Below, one piece after another: positions 10,691 through 22,418 of a stretch of DNA of 64,000 nucleotides (its first letter is position 1; the number at the start of each line of letters is the position of its first letter). Under the pieces are notes generated by a model. That model was given only the letters and a program-made list of their open reading frames with translations, ran no database searches and was not told where the DNA came from. The stretch is from Anarhynchus alexandrinus (Eukaryota; Chordata; Aves; Charadriiformes; Charadriidae): contig VUYV01000041.1 in the NCBI GenBank assembly GCA_008711295.1, positions 932,729 through 996,728 of the forward strand, read 5' to 3'. Made by a program: the position numbers and the translations under genes.

Positions 10691-13455
10691 GGAGTTGGAC
10701 AATTTTTTGGGTTTTTTTTTCTTCTTTTTCTGTCATGTTAGTCATTACAAAAACATCAATATCATGTTTAGTCTTTGAGTTTACACATTAGTAACTTCGT
10801 TCTTCTGTAAGAATTGTGTGATTAGTGTGTGGATTTTTTTCCTAGCACTTCATAGCCTAGACAAGTGCTGAAATAGGTTAAGTTTTAAAGTATTCATATT
10901 GTCACAGTATGAGAAGTGTCCAGGAAGTAGATGCCTTTTAGAGAAGGTAAAAAAAAAAAAGAGTTTTATAAATTAGATTTGGGAATATCTTCTGGAATAG
11001 GTATTTTCCCTCTGCACATTGCATGAATTTCAAACCTTTGTGATGTAACTTTCTAGTGTGTTTGTTACTGGTGGTTCTGAGAATTAACTATGAGTTTAAT
11101 GTCTTCCGTGTTTACTTGCTGACTTGCCAGGATCATTGTTTTTTATTTTTAAATGCCACTAGGCATGAGAATTGAATTTGTGTGTCTATGTTATTTTTGC
11201 AGATTAAAACTCCCAACACGTTACTATTAGCAGTTTGACCCCAGAATCTCAATTAAGTCATTGGTGAGGTTTCCTAAAAAACGTAATTTACACTTATTTT
11301 TAGTTTTCAATTTTCTTGAGTAATTATTTATCCACTTCCATATCCTCCTTGTCAACTGTATAGCTAATTTGTCAGATTATGCTCATAAGTATTTTGCAAT
11401 CACTGTGCTTCCTGTTTTGTGCACATTTATTGCAGAGCAGTATCTTGCATAACCAAGTGGTCTAATGATCTGCCAGGGATCTTCTCACATAATGTGCACA
11501 AGGAGTGTTTCAGAGAACCAAATATACTAAATGTAGAAATAAAGCATATGGTATATAGTATATGTATATGTTACAAATCTGTTGTTCTCCTGTCACAATA
11601 GTTAAATCTATCCCCTCTATTTTTACTTTCATGTAGACTATGTAAGTCTTGATTTCAGAAGGATAAGAGTCATGATATAAGCACAAAATGAAGCCTCTAA
11701 AAGGATGGAATAGGCATGTGTTCTGGGAGATGTGGCTAGAAGACAGGTAGAGGGAGAGAGACTTAAATAGGGGTATTTGGAGTGTTTTGGCAAGCAGGCT
11801 CTATATAAAAATCTGAAAAGGCTGGAATGCTAGAAATGGTTGGTAAAGGAAATGGGTATAAAAATGAGACTGGGAATAGGAACTGAGAGTGGTTGACTAT
11901 GGAAGTTAACACTGGTGAGGAGCGCCAAGTTTTGGAGACAACGTACAAGAAACAGGGCAAAAAGTGTTACATTCAGCAGAAATACAGTTTTCATTCAAAT
12001 CCTGATATTTCCCTATTTCCTTGGTATAACAAATATTTGTGAAATGCATTTGCAAACTGTCTCATTTTCTTTTGTGCTGAAATAGATGGAGGTTAGTAAA
12101 GTGCTATCAGTCATTCTATTAGTTTAAATGGAACAGGTTGTTGTGATGGATATAGAGATCCTAAATCATACAGTAAAGTTTTGCCAAGATGACACCACAT
12201 GGTGAAATTTCAGGAGTTTTAGTTTGCTTTTTTATTAATGGTAAAATAAGGTTGTTGGTTGTCAGTGCAGTTTTTATTTAGGACCTTGAATGTAGGCATT
12301 ATATTTCTTCTTTAATGACACAAGCCTGTAGTCTTTTCTTTCACAAGGTCCTTATCTCAGTTGCACCCCAGGATAGACAGTGCTCATTGAATAAGCAGTT
12401 ATTCAATATTTTTTATCCTTACTCTTCAATATTTAGCCCTGAGCCTTATTTACAGCACACAATTCAAACCCTTCTCTAGAAAAAGAATGATTAATTTTTC
12501 TCCTGAGCTTTTCAGTGGTGTTTATCACTATAGTATCCGACTGCTTCACAACATTAATGAGTTTACTGTCACAGTACTTCTGTGACTGAGTAAGGGTGTT
12601 AATGTCCTCAGTTCACAAATGCTAACTGAAGCAGTTAGGTTATGGTGAGAAGTATCCACTGACTTGGTGTTTCTAACTGGTGACTACAAGGAGCTCATTT
12701 TTCACACTATTAATATAGTTAGTGTAAAAACATAGGAATGGCTCTTCTTGTTCAGAACGAAGGTCCATCTAGCCAAGTACTCTTCTCCAGTAGTGACTGT
12801 GAGTTAAGAGGCTGGCCTTAGAAAGGTATAATAGCAAAGCAACCGTACAGTAAGTGATGCTTCCTCCAGTGTACTCTCACAGCTTTCAACAATTTACAGC
12901 AGCTTTCCGAGTCAGATGTATTGTCTTGTATTTAGTAGCTCCAGTGGATTTTTCTTCCATGCATTTGTTCAGTTGGTCTTTGAAGCAATGCAAATTTTAA
13001 GCATTCATAGCATCTCACAGCAAGGGTTTCACATCTTAATGAAGTATTATGTGAAGAACATTCTCTATAAATTAAGTAGCATTTTATATGTTCAAATGTA
13101 TAAAGATCTGTTCAGATGTTCAGAGGTTTGTTTCTGGAGTACAGACATGGATAGAATCCAGTTCTGTGGTGCAGCATTAAACTGCCGTTCCTGTTCTTAA
13201 TTTGTTTTAGTAAATACTTGATTTAGTAAATATCAGTGCACGTTTTAATACCTTTGATTTTGAAAATGAAAACAGTTCTAATTCAGATATCCCCATTATA
13301 GGGCATAGGCCTTCAACTGGTCTAAGATCGACATTCATTGCACAGGGAAAAATAATATGGAATCATGTAATTTTTAAGGCTAATACATATGTGTAAGTAG
13401 AATGACTTAGTGCCAGGACCTTAATCCTTGCCTTTACAACCTCAATATTTTTAAT
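10691..13455. other. Intron 1 stretch, mostly unassigned
   Basis: AT-rich intronic sequence without a recognised gene. One possible ancient repeat relic (12728-12835) is listed separately. The segment 11690-11960 is purine-rich on this strand but not identifiable. Confidence 0.55.
12728..12835 (+). repeat. Probable ancient sauropsid interspersed repeat relic
   Basis: The series 'ACATAGGAATGGC', 'TTGTTCAGA', 'GGTCCATCTAGCC', 'AGTA' and 'CTCCAGTAGTGAC' follows a dispersed repeat I know from turtle, crocodile and bird introns (call from memory; family name uncertain). It is heavily diverged. A shorter similar block may occur at 59755-59790. Confidence 0.5.
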
Positions 13456-13609
13456 GAGTCACCATCCCTGGATGTGTTTAAGAGCCGTTTAGATGTGGTG
13501 TTGGGGGATATGGTGTAGGGGAGAACTTTCTAGAGTGGGGTCGATGGTTGGACTCGATGATCCCAAGGGTCTTTTCCAACCTAGACAATTCTATGATTCT
13601 ATGATTCTA
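13456..13609 (+). mobile_element. CR1 LINE 3' end fragment
   Basis: About 150 bp of CR1 3' sequence: GAGTCACCATCCCTGG, then a TTTAGATGTGGTG block, then GTTGGACTCGATGATC and CCAACCTAGACAATTCTATG. It ends in the diagnostic 8-bp terminal repeat (ATTCTATG about 2.5 times). It is 5'-truncated, as most CR1 copies are. Confidence 0.92.
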
Positions 13610-14380
13610 ATGCATTTTTCTGTATGTATTTCTGTATATATTTCCACTGAAAAAAAACATATGTTTCAATAGAAAAATGTATTTCTTTTGAGAATTTAGA
13701 TATAGACTACCTGTGTGTTGGTGAACAGAACATACTGAATTTGAAGATGCCTCTATTAATTTACAAAAAATACAACTCCCAATGTTTATTCCATATCCTT
13801 ATAAAAATGATGTGGGATTAGGGGAACTGGACGATATTTCTTATTTTTTTCTTTTTTTTTCCTTTTTTTCTTTTTGGCAAGTAATGATATGCATTTGGAC
13901 AAGATTCACGTTATATTGCCTGAAATAGCAAAGGTAAGGCAAGGAAAATCAAACTTTAATTGTTGTAAGTAATTTGTGAAGATGGAAATGAAAGAGCTGT
14001 GTGTAAGAGAAAGATGTTACTTTCCTCTCTTTTGTGGGAAACCATTATTGAGGAAAGAGCAAGGAAATTCCCCAGTGATTAAATGTTTCCTCTTATATGT
14101 CATACCCTAGAAAGATAGTTTGAGGCATAAATAGGATGTGTATCATTTCCCCACTTAAACTGGCAAATCAGAGTTGATAAATTACTTCAGGAGTAAGCTT
14201 CACAGTTGATGAAGCCAGTCCCGGTCAGTGGTACTTACCATGTTGGTACTGCTTAATGAAAAAAGAGAGAAACTTTAGCATTTGGCCTCCATATATTTGT
14301 CATTCAGGCAAGAATAAGTGAAAGAAAGGTAAAACGAAAAGTTCATTATACGCTTGCAGGCCCAATAATTTTGACATAAT
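13610..14380. other. Intron 1 stretch, unassigned
   Basis: AT-rich sequence with T-rich tracts around 13840-13875. No gene or repeat recognised. Confidence 0.6.
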
Positions 14381-15230
14381 CATAGAATCAGAGAATAGTT
14401 TGGGTTGGAAGGGACCTTTAAAGGTCGTCTAGTCCAACCCCCATGCCATGAGCAGGGACATCTTCAACTACATCAGGTTGCTCAGAGCCCCATCCAACCT
14501 GACCTTGAATGTTTCCAGGGATGGGGCATCTACCACCTCTCTGGGCAGCCTGTTCCAGTGTTTCACCACCCTCATTGCAAAAAATTTCTTCCTTATATCT
14601 AGTCTAAATCTACCCTCTTTTAGTTTAAAGCCATTACCCCTTGCCCTATTGCAACAGGCCCTGCTAAAAAGTTTGTCCCCATCTTTCTTATAAGCCCCCT
14701 TTAAGTACAGGAAGGCCGCAATAAGGTCTCCCCAGAGCCTTCTCTTCTCCAGGCTGAACAACCCCAACTCTCACAGCCTGTCCCCACAGAAGAGGTGTTC
14801 CATCTCTCTGACCGTTTTTGTCACCCTCCTCTGGACCCACCTAAACAGGTCCATGTCTTTCCTGTGCTGAGGGCTCCAGAGCTGAACGCAGTACTCCAGG
14901 TGGGGTCTCACCAGAGTGGAGTAGAGGGGCAGAATCACCTCCCTCGCCCTGCTCGCCACACTTCTTTTGATGCTGCCCAGGATATGGTTGGCCTTCTGGG
15001 CTGTGAGCAAACAGTGCTGGCTCATGTTGAACTTCTCGTCAATCAGCACACCCAGATCCTTCTCCTCAGGGCTGCTCTCCAGCCATTCCCCGCCCAGCCT
15101 GTATTTGTGCTTGAGATTGCCCTGACCCAGATGTAAGACCTTGCACTTGGCCTTGTTGAACCTCATGAGGTTTACACGAGCCCACTTCTCGAGCTTGTCC
15201 AGGTGGAGACATAATGCCATTGTTGGAGGG
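14381..15230 (-). mobile_element. CR1 LINE, 5'-truncated copy with C-terminal ORF2 and 3' tail
   Basis: On the minus strand this copy begins near 15230 and ends at 14381 with the CR1 terminal motif (CATAGAATCA read on the plus strand). The minus-strand frame covering 15200-14771 encodes the C-terminal part of CR1 ORF2, with the blocks '[15 protein letters not shown]', '[16 protein letters not shown]', '[17 protein letters not shown]' and '[12 protein letters not shown]'. A second frame (14767-14468) carries '[20 protein letters not shown]'. The break between the two near 14770 and the lack of the RT core make it inactive. It is antisense to ANKS1B and relatively well preserved, so younger than the copies at 9940 and 31545. 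Confidence 0.93.
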
Positions 15231-16704
15231 CACACCCATCCCATGTGATCTGAAGGAGAATATATGGGATTGATTTGGAGCTGCCTATAACAATCTAAAA
15301 ATATTAATACTTGATTGTGACATTATTGTGGTAATACTTTTGTGCACTTAGTGAATTATGGTGAAGATTATCAGAAATGAAACCTAGAAAGAGGATTTGG
15401 ATCCAAATGTAGACTTTGCAGAAAATCCTGGAGAAACAATGAGAGATACTTAGTGTAATGCCATTGTTTGATCTCTTCTAAATCCCAAGAAACTGATCTT
15501 GGGGAGCAGGTTCAGGCTTGGGCTTCAGCTGGTTTAGAGGTGGACTATTGAGAGAGAGGGAGCAGAATCATGAGAAATGGAGTGGGAATCAGAACCTCAC
15601 AGGCTAGAGTTCCTTTACTCGCCACTCATGATCTAGATCACATATGTCTATTATTTAAAAAAAATACACTGCTCAAAAGGCAAATTTACTTTGAAGAGAT
15701 AGAAGCATGTACTTAAAAAGCACCCACCTTAATGCTTTCTTCAATTCAAGGATTAAAGTGGCAAATGTTTCATCGGGTTAAAGTTCCAGATGTTCGGCCA
15801 AGTGATCTGTATGTGTATTTTACACCTGTTTTTACATCTAACAAGCCACTGCTTAATGAGTTGCCCCTAAAGAATTGCAGTTTATTTTGGGGTATTTGCT
15901 TTTCCACTCCAAAATCTTAAGATGGAAGCATGTTGCGCTAGATTTGAAACTATTGGAATCTTTTGTTCTTTGTTCTTTTTTTTTTTTAATATTTAAGTAT
16001 ATTTTTTAAATAAAGATAATAATTTAAATCAAGTAAATTTTTGCTGAAAGGAAAGATCCGGAAATTTATGTAATTAAAGGGTTGTAATAATCAACATACA
16101 AAAAATTGTTAGATGTCAGAAATACTTCTAAGGCATTAACTTGTGAAAAAAAGACTCAGCCATGCTGAAATGAGAACATTTTCTTTTTATGCTGTATTTT
16201 GCCTTGTTTAGTGTGTCTCATACAATCAGAAGAAGAATCTTTGGCTTGTATTGCTCACTGACTCAAACTAGACCAGTGACTTCTTCAGGTAGTGTTTAGG
16301 AATGTTTTATTTGGTTGAATTTTTTAATACTGTTTCTCACAAAATACTAGATACTCATGGCTAAACAAAATTGAGCCACTTTGCGATGTGACTCTCTAAC
16401 AATGAGAGATACTGAAACAGATTGTCTGTTGTTTAGGGTTGTATAATGGAAAAATATGCTTTTTGTTGTCAGTTTTCAAAACGTGCTTGGAGTTGACTTT
16501 AATCATGTGGTTTCTTCACTCTTTGGATCATACTTGAGGGTATAGAAGAACTCCGAGACCTAGACCCTTAGCAGCAGTTATGATGAGGTATCCTTGCCAC
16601 AGGAATCATTTAGTGCTCTGAAACTCTGTAAGAGTTATACGGGTATAAATGTCAGAAAAGGACTAACAGCAACAGAAATCTTGTGATGTGTTTCCAATGC
16701 ATAA
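15231..16704. other. Intron 1 stretch, unassigned
   Basis: AT-rich intronic DNA with a 12-T run at 15976-15987. No gene or repeat recognised. Confidence 0.6.
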
Positions 16705-16709
16705 ATAGT

Positions 16710-17229
16710 TGTCCTGGTTTCAGCTGGGATAGAGTTAATTTTCTTCCTAGTAGCACCTGTGTTTTAGACTTAGTATGAGAATTATGTTGATAACCCATAT
16801 TGGTTTGGTTGTTTCTAAGTAGTATTTATATTAAGTCAAGGACTTTTTCAGCTTCCCATAGAAGATGAGAGGGAGCATAGACAGGAGAAGCTGGTTAAAG
16901 GAGTATTCCATGCCATAGATGTCATGCTCAGTATATAAATGGGGGTTGGCTGGGGGGCAGGAATCCATTATCGCTGCTCGGGCTGGGCTGGGCAATTGAT
17001 CAACAGGTGGTGAAAGCAATTGTATTGCATCACTTTATTTTGTATATTCTTTTACCGTTATTATTATTATTATTTTTCCTCTTCCGTTAAGGTTCTATTA
17101 AGTTGTCTTTATTTCAACTCACAAGTTTTTTTCTTCCTTTTTCTCCCTCTTCTCCCTCTACTGGGGGCAGGGGTGTGGGGAGTGAATGGGTGCATGGTGC
17201 TAGTTGCTGGCTGGGGTTAAACCGCGACA
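16710..17229 (+). mobile_element. Solo LTR of an avian endogenous retrovirus (ERVL-like) with target-site duplication
   Basis: A 520-bp LTR begins TGTCCTGGTTTCAGCTGGG and ends in GGGGTTAAACCGCGACA, so it has TG…CA ends. It is flanked by a perfect 5-bp duplication, ATAGT, at 16705-16709 and 17230-17234. A TATA box (TATATAAA) lies at 16932-16939, and a TTA microsatellite and T/C-rich stretch follow in the 3' half. No internal viral genes are present, so this is a solo LTR left by recombination between two LTRs. Family assignment to the TguLTR5/ERVL type is from memory. Confidence 0.9.
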
Positions 17230-17234
17230 ATAGT

Positions 17235-19989
17235 TTTTGCCACGAAATGATCTGTTGCAATATTTGCTTCTCCTCCTCTTGCTTTAAAGCTCACCTGGTT
17301 GTAACAGGGCATGGACTAAGGAAGTAAGTTTTGAGAAAAGCAAGTGAGGTTGCTAAGAAATGTCTGCTTTTTAAACATCCAAGGGAGCATCCTCTCTGTT
17401 AGGCGGCCTAGTTCAGTAGACAACCTCCAGGGAATAAACCAGTTAATTATGATAGCTGGTAGAGACAAACGGAGCTTTCTTTCCCTTCCCTCAATAACTA
17501 AGTATTGTTTTCATAGAATTTTTTCTCCTCATCATCCTTTCTTTTCCCAGGATAACTGTTTTTCTCCCCTTCCTCTCTCTCACTGTGACACCCAGCTTGA
17601 AAAGAGAGGAAAAAAGTTAAGAATCCTGGTGTTCCTTATGCTAACCTTGAAAAAGAGGACCTTGCTGCAGATATTTACCCCAATGTCAGGGAATCCAGTG
17701 TGAAAAAATTGAAGATCTAAGTTAATGCTTTTGGAGAATGCGTTAAGGTATTCTAGGCACTAGAATTTGACAATGGCATGGAAAAGTAGAGCATAATCAG
17801 GGCAAAATTCATTGGGAAGCTTGAAAGAACAGATGCAGTGCTGGGCAAAAGTGATAACATGAGAGATACAGGCTTGATTTGGGAAGTGGAGGATGATAAC
17901 TTCTTGGAGAGAAAGGAAGAGATCCACTTTCAGAACCTTCCTCAAAGACTGATGAAAACTAAGAAGTGGCAAATAAATTTATTTAGAGAGTGACAAGAAA
18001 ATACACACAAGTGGCTGGATGTTGTCTGGTCTTTGCCCAACAGACCTGTAGCATATCTGAATGAATCTGCCTAGCTACTTGGGAAAACGCCAAAACCAAA
18101 ACCATCAGCTCTGAAAAAAAAGGCAGAAGGAAGGAGCTGAGTCCTTTTGTGGTATTTCTGTTTAAATATGTTCTTGGGTTAAAAAAATCTCAGGAGAGAA
18201 TGAGACAGCAGGCCTCAGGATTACTCTTTAAAGGATGGAGCCAGAGTGTCTAGACCTCTTTGGAAGGAAGTATACTACTTTGGCTAGTCTTCAATTCATA
18301 GTATCTCATTACTCAAATATCTTTTGAAAATATAACTTTCTGAAATGACACAAGGTGTTACCATTTCTGGATAAGTTCCCAATAAACTCTAAAGAGGAAT
18401 TAAGAACAATTATTCCACAAGGTCATCTCATAGTACACGTCTCTCTCGAAGTTTCACTTGACTTGTGAGATGCTGTGGCATTGTTAGTAGTTTCAGCAAC
18501 CATTATGCAGCATGCATTGTTACAGTCTTCTGAGATTCTTGGAAAAGTCCAGAATACAGCTGAGAACTTCCTGAGAAGAATGAACCTTTTGGCAGAACTG
18601 ACAATTCATTATATTCCTGAAAGGTATCTTCAGTTATTTTTGGGTCTTTGGGGATTTCCTTTCTCAGCTGCATAGAAAGCAATCTGTATACCAGATTCAT
18701 TTCAGACTATTGCACTACCACGCTTATTGGGCATCATATGAGCCTCCTATAAAGGATATGAAACTCTGGAAAGGATTACTTTATTTTCACTGTAACTAAA
18801 ATGCAGATGCTTTCAAAGCAGTTGGACTGACACTCACACAGGGAGTTGTTAGGAACTGTTTAAATGAGTGCAGATTTATCAGAGCAGTGAAGGGGGCTGT
18901 CCTAGCTGTGTTAGCACCGCTCACTGCACTCTTCTAATTATATGCAATTTCAGTCACACGGCCTAACATCCAGATCATCACGCGCAGATGCACTATAGTT
19001 TTGATGACAAATCTCTTTCCCTTTGCAACTCTATTAGGCCTCATTAGTCTTCACCTAACCATACAGAACTTGACAATAATATAAATGATTAAAATACTTT
19101 TTTTCATTTAAAGTTGGTATTTAAAACACTCTTGTTTAATTTATGAAGAATTATTTTCTTTCTAAAATTGTTTTCAGTTTAGTTTTGATGGGCATCATGC
19201 AAAGAGATTTAGCTAGATTTGAAAATGCTGAAAAAACAGTAAACAAACACATTGGACTAAGATTAGTGATTAGTGACCTACCTTAAAATTTGTCAGAAAA
19301 GGAAACAATGGCCTGACTTTAACTTCTCATTTGAAACATAATCTGTCTCTTAATTTGGTATTGTGTTGCTGTGCTGAAGTTGGCCGTGTGTAATACAGTA
19401 TCTGATTTTTTTTTCCATCATATTGAAGGGATTGTTTGATTTTTGAACAGATTTTTTGGTCAGTAAACATATATGCTCTGACTACTAATTACTGTACCCA
19501 AAGAGAAGTTTGCGATGCATCCCTTAAAATTGATTCTCAGGCTTAAGCTGTGATCATTTATCTTTAGCCTAACAGCTAAGATTTGTACACCTAAACTTTA
19601 ATTCGCATTCTAAGTGAACAAAATGTATTTTGGCTAACAGCAATGTACTCTATAACAACACTGAACATATTAATGATACTGTGTAACTGAGTGTTACTGG
19701 TCCTATTTGTGCTAAATATTACATGTCTCAAATTCTGTTAGTGCTTTAATCATTAGATTCTCTTTTCCAATTGAAACACTATCAAGTTGTGTTTATCTGT
19801 TTCACTATTAATCAATATTGAGCTAGCCTATCAGTTTCTCAATAAGTCAGTATTTTCCACTACAGCTTAAAAACTTAAATGTAAATAATTGTTCACTTTA
19901 TCTTTAGACTTTTTTCTGTTTAGGGATGTTACTTAAATTCTAATGAGACAGGGCTTGGTATCACCATCCTCCAGAAAATACTGCAAGTA
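17235..19989. other. Intron 1 stretch, unassigned
   Basis: AT-rich intronic DNA. I saw no gene, LTR or CR1 end. The block at 18880-19060 is less AT-rich and could be conserved non-coding sequence, but this cannot be judged without alignment. Confidence 0.55.
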
Positions 19990-20194
19990 GGAGAGCGGCG
20001 GCACTGTAATCGCGTTCGTATATTCCTTTATTGGTGTTATTGTTATTGTTTTCTCTTCCCTTTGTTGTTTCTGTTAAACTGCCCTTATCTCAACCCACAA
20101 GTTTTGCCTTTTTCTTCTGATTTTCCCCACAGCTGTGGGGGTTGAGCGAGCGACCGCGTGGTTCTTTGTTGCCAGCTGAGGCCAAACCACAACA
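19990..20194 (+). mobile_element. Partial LTR (3' part) of an avian ERVL-like element
   Basis: The last roughly 205 bp align by eye with the 3' half of the LTR at 16710-17229: a GGCGGCACTGTAATCGCG block, a TTATTG/TTATTG repeat, TTGTTTCTGTTAAACTG, CTCAACCCACAAGTTTT, then a GTGGGGGTTGAGCGAG block and a CCAAACCACAACA end. The U3 and TATA part is missing, so it is 5'-truncated or rearranged. No target-site duplication can be assessed. Confidence 0.82.
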
Positions 20195-21530
20195 TACAGT
20201 TAGGTAGCTATGTGTCCATTTTGTAGATCTATGCTTCAGTGGAAAGAGCAAGTTCCTCTCCCTAAAGGCACACATTCCTCAAATGATACAATGACTTTGA
20301 AGGTACATGTCCTTTTCCCTCCACCCCTATCTTTTTTTCAAGGAAGTAGAGGTGTCTGTCTGTAGGTGTGCATGAATGTGTGACATAGTCATGAAGGGCA
20401 GCTAATCCTACTGAAATGTGTAGTAAAATTAAAGTGGATAAAGATTTCTTTTTTTCCTAAAGCCAGCTTTAATGAAGAAATACCAGCTTTTTCCCTTGAA
20501 CTGCACTAGTTTTTATGGTGCTTGTAGTGATACAAGTTTCTCAGCATAGAAATGACATGGAGCGTAAGAGAATCCAAAACAGTAGTTAAGCTGATAATCA
20601 TATCACTCACCTCTGATGTGGGGACTCAGGTTCAGGTCTCTGGTCTGTCATTATCCCAAGAGAGTTCTCTAACCACTGGTTTACCCAACACACACTTTTC
20701 CCCTGGTCCAAAGATTATATATAGTTACATAAACATATTGAAATCATTTCAAAAAGACTTAAAAACAAAACTTACAAGCATTATTGGTCAGGACACTTGC
20801 TCGGAAAAGCAAATGGTAAAGGGGGACTTTAATCTTCCCATCATAATATACAGCAGTCTTAAGTTTCATTCTGTTCTTTCCTTTTTTAAAAAGTAGAAAT
20901 AAGCAAACAAAAAACCCCACTTCAGAATGAATCTTAGTTTAAGTTTCACATAGAAAAGTGGAATTATCAAAGACTCAAAAAGTGGAAGTGAAACAGTTTA
21001 CTGGATTGTAAAGGCAATATGTTGCAAAATAAGGGAGTGTTCTGTTTGTATGATATTGAATCCTTTCTAAACTACACTTCTCAACTCCATTATTTTTGTG
21101 TGGTGACTGTTTTGAATGAGTGAGAAATGTGTTAGAGCATTGATGGTAGCTTCAGAAATGTTAGCCTTTTTTGAAGTGATCTTGCAGTTTTCTCTGTGGC
21201 ATGGACTTCAAAGAAGTACAGAACTCTGAACTTCTCAAAGTATTATGACTATATCTTTAGAGACTTAGCAAGAACTACACAATTATGCATGTATCAGTCA
21301 AAGGTTTGATTTGTTTAGGCACTGAACAAGATTTAAACTGTTCCCTTTTCAGATGGGTATTATCAGTCCATTCTTGTCCATGGTGAAGTTTTATATTTGT
21401 ACAATAATTTTCATTTGCTGAAGTAATTCCTGTTCATATATGACTTCTAGCTGAACTCTTTGGCGAAATTCATTAATATATTACGTTACTGAAATATATC
21501 AATTTAGAGCATAGATGTCTCTCTTAAGGA
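20195..21530. other. Intron 1 stretch, unassigned
   Basis: AT-rich intronic DNA with no recognised gene or element. Confidence 0.6.
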
Positions 21531-22190
21531 GTGCTGGCTGAATATGAGCCAGCAGTGTGCCCAGGTGGCCAAGAAGGCCAATAGCATCCTGGCCTGTATT
21601 AGAAATAGTGTGGTGAGCAGGACTAGTGAAGTGATAGTCCCTCTGTACTTGGCACTGGTGAGGCCGCACCTTGAGTACTGTGTTCAGTTTTGGGCCCCTC
21701 ACTACAAGAAAGACATTGAGATTCTGGAACGAGTCCAGAGAAGGGCAACAAAGCTGGTGAGGGGTCTGGAGAACAAGTCTTACGAGGAGCAGCTGAGGGA
21801 ACTGAGGTAGTTTAGTCTGGAGAAAAGGAGGCTGAGGGGAGACCTTATCGCTTTCTGCAACTATCTGAAAGGAGTTTGTAGAGAGATGAGGGTCGATCTT
21901 TTCTCCCGATCACAAGTAACAAGTGATAGGACAAGAGGAAACGGCCTCAAGTTATGCCAGGGAAGGTTTAGATTGGATATTAGGAAAAAGTTCTTCACAG
22001 AAAGGGTTATCAAACATTGAAACAGGCTGCCCAGGGAAGTGATGGAATCGCCATCTCTGGAGGTATTTAAAAGACATGTAGACGTGGTGCTTAAGGACAT
22101 AGTTTAGTGGTGGTTTTGGTGGTGTTAGGTTGATGGTTGGACTAGATGATCTTAAAGGTCCCTTTCAACCTAGACGATTCTATGATTCTG
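21531..22190 (+). mobile_element. CR1 LINE 3' portion (C-terminal ORF2 plus tail)
   Basis: A frame from 21544 encodes the CR1 ORF2 C-terminus with '[18 protein letters not shown]', '[20 protein letters not shown]' and '[16 protein letters not shown]'. A premature TAG at 21808-21810 interrupts it; the same frame continues with '[15 protein letters not shown]'. The 3' tail ends CCTAGACGATTCTATGATTC at 22169-22188, the CR1 terminal repeat. It is 5'-truncated, inactive and sense to ANKS1B. It appears to be the same subfamily as the antisense tail at 49539. Confidence 0.93.
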
Positions 22191-22418
22191 TCTCCGTTTC
22201 TTTTTCTTCCTTTCCCCGACATCTCTCTTTCTCTGTCCACCTCTCTCTCCCCTCCCTGTTTCCCCTCCCTGCTCTTTCTGCCTCTCTCTCACCATCACTC
22301 TCTCTCTCTTCATCAATCTATCTTTCCATCTACCTCTCCCCCTTTCCACCTTCCCCCTCTCCCCCCTCCATCCACATCTCTGTCTGCCTCCGTCGTTTTC
22401 TCACTCTCTACCAGTTTC
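22191..22418 (+). repeat. Polypyrimidine tract (about 225 bp)
   Basis: This stretch starts exactly where the CR1 tail stops and is almost entirely C and T, with CTCTCT and CCCTCC runs and only scattered A or G. The complement is a long polypurine tract. The open frames across it (Ser/Pro/Leu/Phe rich) are a product of this bias, not genes. It could form triplex DNA or act as a length-variable satellite. Confidence 0.88.

Noticed and set aside
14771..15244. 157-codon minus-strand ORF as a gene
   Set aside because: It is the C-terminal part of CR1 ORF2 within an antisense CR1 copy.
20570..20680. tRNA-like B-box (GGTTCAGGTCTC) suggesting a tRNA or SINE
   Set aside because: No matching A box or cloverleaf at the right distance, and no poly-A or repeat tail.
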